Below are positions 4,810 to 7,979 of a stretch of DNA of 7,979 nucleotides, one piece after another. The translations under genes were made by a program, and so were the position numbers. Source of the DNA: an uncultured Eubacteriales bacterium (GTDB lineage: Bacteria > Bacillota > Clostridia > Oscillospirales > CAG-272); NCBI GenBank assembly GCA_949286815.1, contig CASEEB010000332.1:1-7979 (forward strand). Reading direction: 5' to 3'. Each line of letters begins with the position of its first letter. The stretch's first letter is position 1. The notes beneath the pieces were generated by a model, which worked only from the letters and a program-made list of their open reading frames with translations, was not told where the DNA came from and did not search any database.

Positions 4810-6951
4810 TTATGACGTCGTCTCCTCGGCTGTTTCGGGGCTGAAATATTCTTCCAGCAACCTTGCCGCCGCAAGCGCGGCGTATGACCCTGAGCCCGCA
4901 TGTTCTACCACCGAAGTAACAATTATTTCAGGGGCGTTGTACGGTGCCGCGCAGACAAACAAGCCGTTTTCCCTCGTATTTCCGCCAAGTTCCGCGGTGC
5001 CGGATTTTCCGCCTACCGTAACGGGAATGTTTCTCATGTAATAAGAAACGCTGGATGAAGACTCTATCATCTGACGCATTCCCTCCATTATAGGGTCGGT
5101 TATCTCTTTGCCAAATTCAAGATTGTCCAGAACCTCCGCTTCTCTCGTATAAATCACCTCGGAATTATAAGACCTCACCTGACTCAAAAGATGAGCCGAA
5201 TATCTTGTTCCTCCGTTAAGCAGAGTAGACACGTAAACCGAAAGCTGAATTGGGGTAAAGTTATTATCCGACTGTCCGATGGCCGCGGAAATTGTATTTC
5301 CGGGCATCCAAGCGGTAAGCCCGTTGAGCTCTCTGTATTCCGGACCTGCAAGTATTCCTCTCTTTTCGGAAAGTTCTATTCCGGTCACGCTACCAAGACC
5401 ATACCTTTTGCAGTAATCATTCATCAGGTCAATGCCCATAACCCTGCCCAATTCGTAAAAAAAGCAGTTGCATGAGACTTTAATCGCCTCGGTAGCGTTA
5501 ATCATACCGTGCTTATGTATGGGTGAGCTTACGCTGTCATAAACCCAGCATTTAGGCTGATAATCCGGATAATAAGTATAAATACCGTCGCAGTTCAGCT
5601 TGGTTTGCGCCGTTATAGTCCCGCTGTCAATTCCCGCCGCCACCATTCCGAGCTTGAAAACCGAACCGGGGGTGTAAAGTCCGTCAAGAGCCCGGTTGTA
5701 CAGAGGATTGGCGGGGTTTTTACTCAACTCACTGTAGTCACGGTTGTATGTCGAAAGATCAAACGTGGGATAAGACGCGATCGCGATGATAGAGCCGTCA
5801 TTCGGATTTATAGCCACAATGGCTCCCGATTCGGAATCAGCACCGTATGTTTTATTGACATAATCGATGTTTTCCTTAAGACCTTCCTCCGCGGCAATCT
5901 GAACGTCAATATCTATAGTAAGGTATATATCCTTGCCCGGAACAGGCTCGGTCTCGACATATTTATCTATGATATTCCCGTCCTTATCTTCTTTGATGAC
6001 CATAACGCCGTCAACTCCCCGCAGATACTGCTCGAAAGCGTACTCGCATCCGTCAAGCCCGACTACCGCGTCCATCTCATAACCGAGCTCATTGTAATAT
6101 TCCCAATCCTCGGCATATATCGGACCCGTGCGGCCGAGGATATGCGACGCATATCCGGGATAGTTATAAACTCTTGAGACATCGACGGTAAAATCAGCCC
6201 CGACGATATTCATTTCTTTGACATAAGTAATAAATTCAAGATCGACATCCGACGCGAAAACATATTGGTTAAAAGCCGAAAAATCCTCTACCTCCATGTC
6301 ATACAGTACCCTCAGCAGGATATCGATTTCCTCGTCCGAAAACAGCATATTTCCGTCATCGTCTTTTATATCAAGCTCATATCTTTCGATAAAATACGCC
6401 ACAATTTCATCTTCTTTCGGAAACTGCTCGGGATAGTCCTTATAAAAACCCTCAAGATATGTCGCCGTCAGCTCGTTTTTATTTTTCGGGCTGTCTTCCT
6501 CAAGCTCGTCCGCGGCAATCCGCTTCAGAAGTCTGTAATATATATTTGAATCGGTATCCTTAGCGGCATCGCTGTATGAATAGTCAGGATAAGTACCGAT
6601 AAACGGAAAACTCGACTCTGCCCTTTTTGAGGAATTCCCGGTGTCGTTTAAAGCATTTACTGCCTTAAGCAGTGCAAGATTCCTCTCATATCTGTCAGCC
6701 GACATTGCCTCATAGTCAAAAACCATATTATAAGAATAGTCGTTTGACACCAGCTTTTTTCCGTTCTTATCGTAAATTTCTCCGCGAACCGCCTGTATGG
6801 CTACGGTTCTCGTATAGGTCCCGTCGTCTTCCGCCGCGGGCTCCGCGTTTATGCGGATATTGACCATCTTTAAAATATATATAAAACAAACCGCGATAAA
6901 CACAACCGATATACAGATTATCCGGCGTGGCGTTTTGTTTTTTACGTGCAT
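4810..6951 (-). CDS. Class B penicillin-binding protein, PBP2 type (peptidoglycan DD-transpeptidase)
   Basis: This is a 713-residue membrane-anchored transpeptidase that cross-links peptidoglycan stem peptides outside the membrane. It has a short basic N-terminus, one membrane segment (about 11-30) and the class B dimerisation motif RGEIYDKNG (56-64). An acidic head region (about 71-258) follows, then the linker motif SRVYNYPGYASHILGR (259-274) and GLDGCEYAFEQYLRG (298-312). The catalytic domain starts near 375, with S430-V-F-K433 (acyl-accepting serine), S493-C-N495 and K649-S-G-T652, so all three active-site motifs are intact. The motif set and the single-span anchor point to the elongation PBP2/MrdA group. 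A division or sporulation PBP (FtsI/SpoVD) is less likely, since no PASTA domain is present. The start was moved to the ATG at 6951-6949, because GGAGG (6964-6960) lies 8 nt before it. The TTG at 6972 has no such site. No rodA or mreB is next to it in view. Confidence 0.92.
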   Translation of the reverse strand: MHVKNKTPRRIICISVVFIAVCFIYILKMVNIRINAEPAAEDDGTYTRTVAIQAVRGEIYDKNGKKLVSNDYSYNMVFDYEAMSADRYERNLALLKAVNALNDTGNSSKRAESSFPFIGTYPDYSYSDAAKDTDSNIYYRLLKRIAADELEEDSPKNKNELTATYLEGFYKDYPEQFPKEDEIVAYFIERYELDIKDDDGNMLFSDEEIDILLRVLYDMEVEDFSAFNQYVFASDVDLEFITYVKEMNIVGADFTVDVSRVYNYPGYASHILGRTGPIYAEDWEYYNELGYEMDAVVGLDGCEYAFEQYLRGVDGVMVIKEDKDGNIIDKYVETEPVPGKDIYLTIDIDVQIAAEEGLKENIDYVNKTYGADSESGAIVAINPNDGSIIAIASYPTFDLSTYNRDYSELSKNPANPLYNRALDGLYTPGSVFKLGMVAAGIDSGTITAQTKLNCDGIYTYYPDYQPKCWVYDSVSSPIHKHGMINATEAIKVSCNCFFYELGRVMGIDLMNDYCKRYGLGSVTGIELSEKRGILAGPEYRELNGLTAWMPGNTISAAIGQSDNNFTPIQLSVYVSTLLNGGTRYSAHLLSQVRSYNSEVIYTREAEVLDNLEFGKEITDPIMEGMRQMIESSSSVSYYMRNIPVTVGGKSGTAELGGNTRENGLFVCAAPYNAPEIIVTSVVEHAGSGSYAALAAARLLEEYFSPETAEETTS

Positions 6952-6959
6952 ATTCTTAA

Positions 6960-6964
6960 CCTCC
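6960..6964 (-). promoter_or_regulatory. Ribosome-binding site that fixes the PBP2 start
   Basis: A perfect GGAGG Shine-Dalgarno core on the minus strand sits 8 nt before the ATG at 6951. It rules against the longer TTG-initiated reading (6972), inside which this SD would lie. Confidence 0.85.
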
Positions 6965-7032
6965 GAGTTCAATTAAAGGCAATCAAAATTTAAATATCCG
7001 TCAGAGCTGTACAGTATTAAAAAACTTCTGTT
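6965..7032 (-). other. CPBP-PBP2 intergenic gap, no terminator or clear promoter
   Basis: This is the AT-rich spacer between the CPBP stop and the PBP2 ribosome-binding site. I see only a weak 4-bp stem (CTTC/GAAG) before a T-run near 7020-7038 and an 8-bp palindrome CTGTACAG at 7007-7014. No -35/-10 pair with proper spacing is present. Read-through from the CPBP gene is the simplest explanation for PBP2 expression here. Confidence 0.35.
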
Positions 7033-7979
7033 TCATACCGGAAGAGGGATTACGGCTATCAGCATGAATAACAAATAAACGACAACGGCGGATATCATCC
7101 CGGCATTGCCGAACGCAGTTCTCAGCACTCTGCCTTTGGGAATCTGACAATCCTCCTTTGCAAACACAATCCTCTTCCTAAAGACCGCAAGCAGCACGGG
7201 CGCGGCAACGATGGTAAATAAAACAAAAAATCCAAAAAATATAAATCCCAGCATCTGTGCCGGATGCTCGGCAAAAAAAGCAAGCATTTGTTCGGTATCC
7301 GAACCCACGGTTTCAATATCCAATCCGTTAAATAACAGTCCCGGCAAAATCGAACCCACAAAATTAATAACGGAATGCAAAACAACGGTTATCCATATTT
7401 TCCCCGTGCTGTAATATACATATGCCAAAATAGCGCCGAGCGCGAAAGCGTAAAAGAACTGAAAAAGATTCCCGTGCATCAGACCGAAAAACAGTCCCGA
7501 CACAAAAACGCTTACCGCTCCCCCGTATTTTCTCGTACGGTCTATCAGAAGCTTGCGGAACAGTATTTCTTCTCCTATCGGAGCAATTATGACCGTGAAT
7601 ATAAATACAATCCACAGGTTTGTGCCGTCAATTACAGACAAAAGATTATTGCTGTAATCATATCCCGTTATCTCAGACAATAATAACATCAGGAAATTGC
7701 CGATATATGAACCTATATACCCGAAGCCGAAACAAATAATCAATACCACAACAAATTTCCCGACTCCGAACGAAGCGCGCTTTGGCGGCTCTGCCTTTTC
7801 TTTTCTGAGCACAAGCCAGAGCGCCGGCAGTCCGAACGCATATATAGGCAAAGTCGATACCGCGAGCATAAACCAGGTCTCTTTTGAAAGTTCAGGGAAA
7901 AGATACGCCGCCGCAAGCGCGATAATGTTTGCCGTAAGCAAGCTGACCACGCACAGAATCATATATCCGAATCCCACTG
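7033..7979 (-). CDS. CPBP (Abi/CAAX-like) family glutamic intramembrane protease, 5' end at or beyond window edge
   Basis: About 314 residues are visible. The frame is open to the right edge. A GTG at 7977 could start it, but it lies at the edge and no ribosome-binding site can be seen, so a few N-terminal residues are probably missing. The protein is very hydrophobic, with about eight membrane segments. It carries the three CPBP motifs: EExxxR (E136-E137-I-L-F-R141), FxxxH (F164-G-L-M-H168) and HxxxN (H201-S-V-I-N205), numbered from the GTG. Members of this family (Pfam Abi/CPBP, related to eukaryotic Rce1) cleave membrane or prenyl-like substrates. In bacteria they include bacteriocin self-immunity proteins, and most have unknown targets. 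A long C-terminal extension with two more hydrophobic stretches follows the core. It lies 81 nt upstream of the PBP2 gene with no terminator between, so the two may be co-transcribed. The target cannot be told. Confidence 0.88.
   Translation of the reverse strand, partial: VGFGYMILCVVSLLTANIIALAAAYLFPELSKETWFMLAVSTLPIYAFGLPALWLVLRKEKAEPPKRASFGVGKFVVVLIICFGFGYIGSYIGNFLMLLLSEITGYDYSNNLLSVIDGTNLWIVFIFTVIIAPIGEEILFRKLLIDRTRKYGGAVSVFVSGLFFGLMHGNLFQFFYAFALGAILAYVYYSTGKIWITVVLHSVINFVGSILPGLLFNGLDIETVGSDTEQMLAFFAEHPAQMLGFIFFGFFVLFTIVAAPVLLAVFRKRIVFAKEDCQIPKGRVLRTAFGNAGMISAVVVYLLFMLIAVIPLPV

Noticed and set aside
5605..6177. 190-codon + strand ORF inside the PBP2 gene
   Set aside because: It lies opposite a fully conserved PBP2 reading frame with intact motifs. 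The protein has no domain character, so it is a shadow ORF.
6952..6972. TTG start for PBP2 at 6972
   Set aside because: The perfect GGAGG at 6964-6960 would be inside the coding region, and it is placed correctly for the ATG at 6951.

Overview
The window reads as ordinary chromosome of an anaerobic Firmicute. A member of class Clostridia, perhaps a gut Ruminococcaceae/Oscillospirales-type bacterium, fits best, but the species cannot be fixed from the sequence. Pointers are the strong GGAGG/AGGA ribosome-binding sites, a lipoprotein rather than periplasmic sugar-binding protein, Clostridia-like Mgl proteins, a bacterial Ig-like (Big_2) protein end and AT-rich intergenic DNA with clean intrinsic terminators. 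No tRNA, rRNA, CRISPR, transposase, phage gene or plasmid origin was seen.

Layout: the left edge (to 274, + strand) is the C-terminal Big_2 domain of a probable surface protein. After it comes a 370-base non-coding stretch with a strong terminator at 474-509 that can work in both directions. Everything to the right is on the minus strand. Read in the direction of transcription it is: a CPBP (Abi) intramembrane protease (7979-7033, touching the window edge), a class B penicillin-binding protein of the PBP2 type (6951-4810) with its own terminator (4775-4732), a promoter region (about 4680-4515), then mglB-mglA-mglC (4514-795), a complete CUT2-type galactose/glucose ABC importer. A 43-codon membrane-peptide ORF (775-644) with a Shine-Dalgarno sequence follows mglC directly.

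How the genes work together: lipoprotein MglB captures sugar outside the membrane, MglC forms the channel and MglA, with two fused ATPase domains, drives import. The small peptide is the only part of this operon that I cannot assign. PBP2 cross-links peptidoglycan, probably during cell elongation. The CPBP protease just upstream may be co-transcribed with it.

The points most worth a second look are the unlisted small membrane ORF behind mglC, substitutions and an insertion around the sugar pocket of MglB, an 11-bp inverted-repeat pair flanking the mgl promoter, and an enlarged N-terminal head in PBP2. I found no convincing wholly new system; the genes belong to known families.
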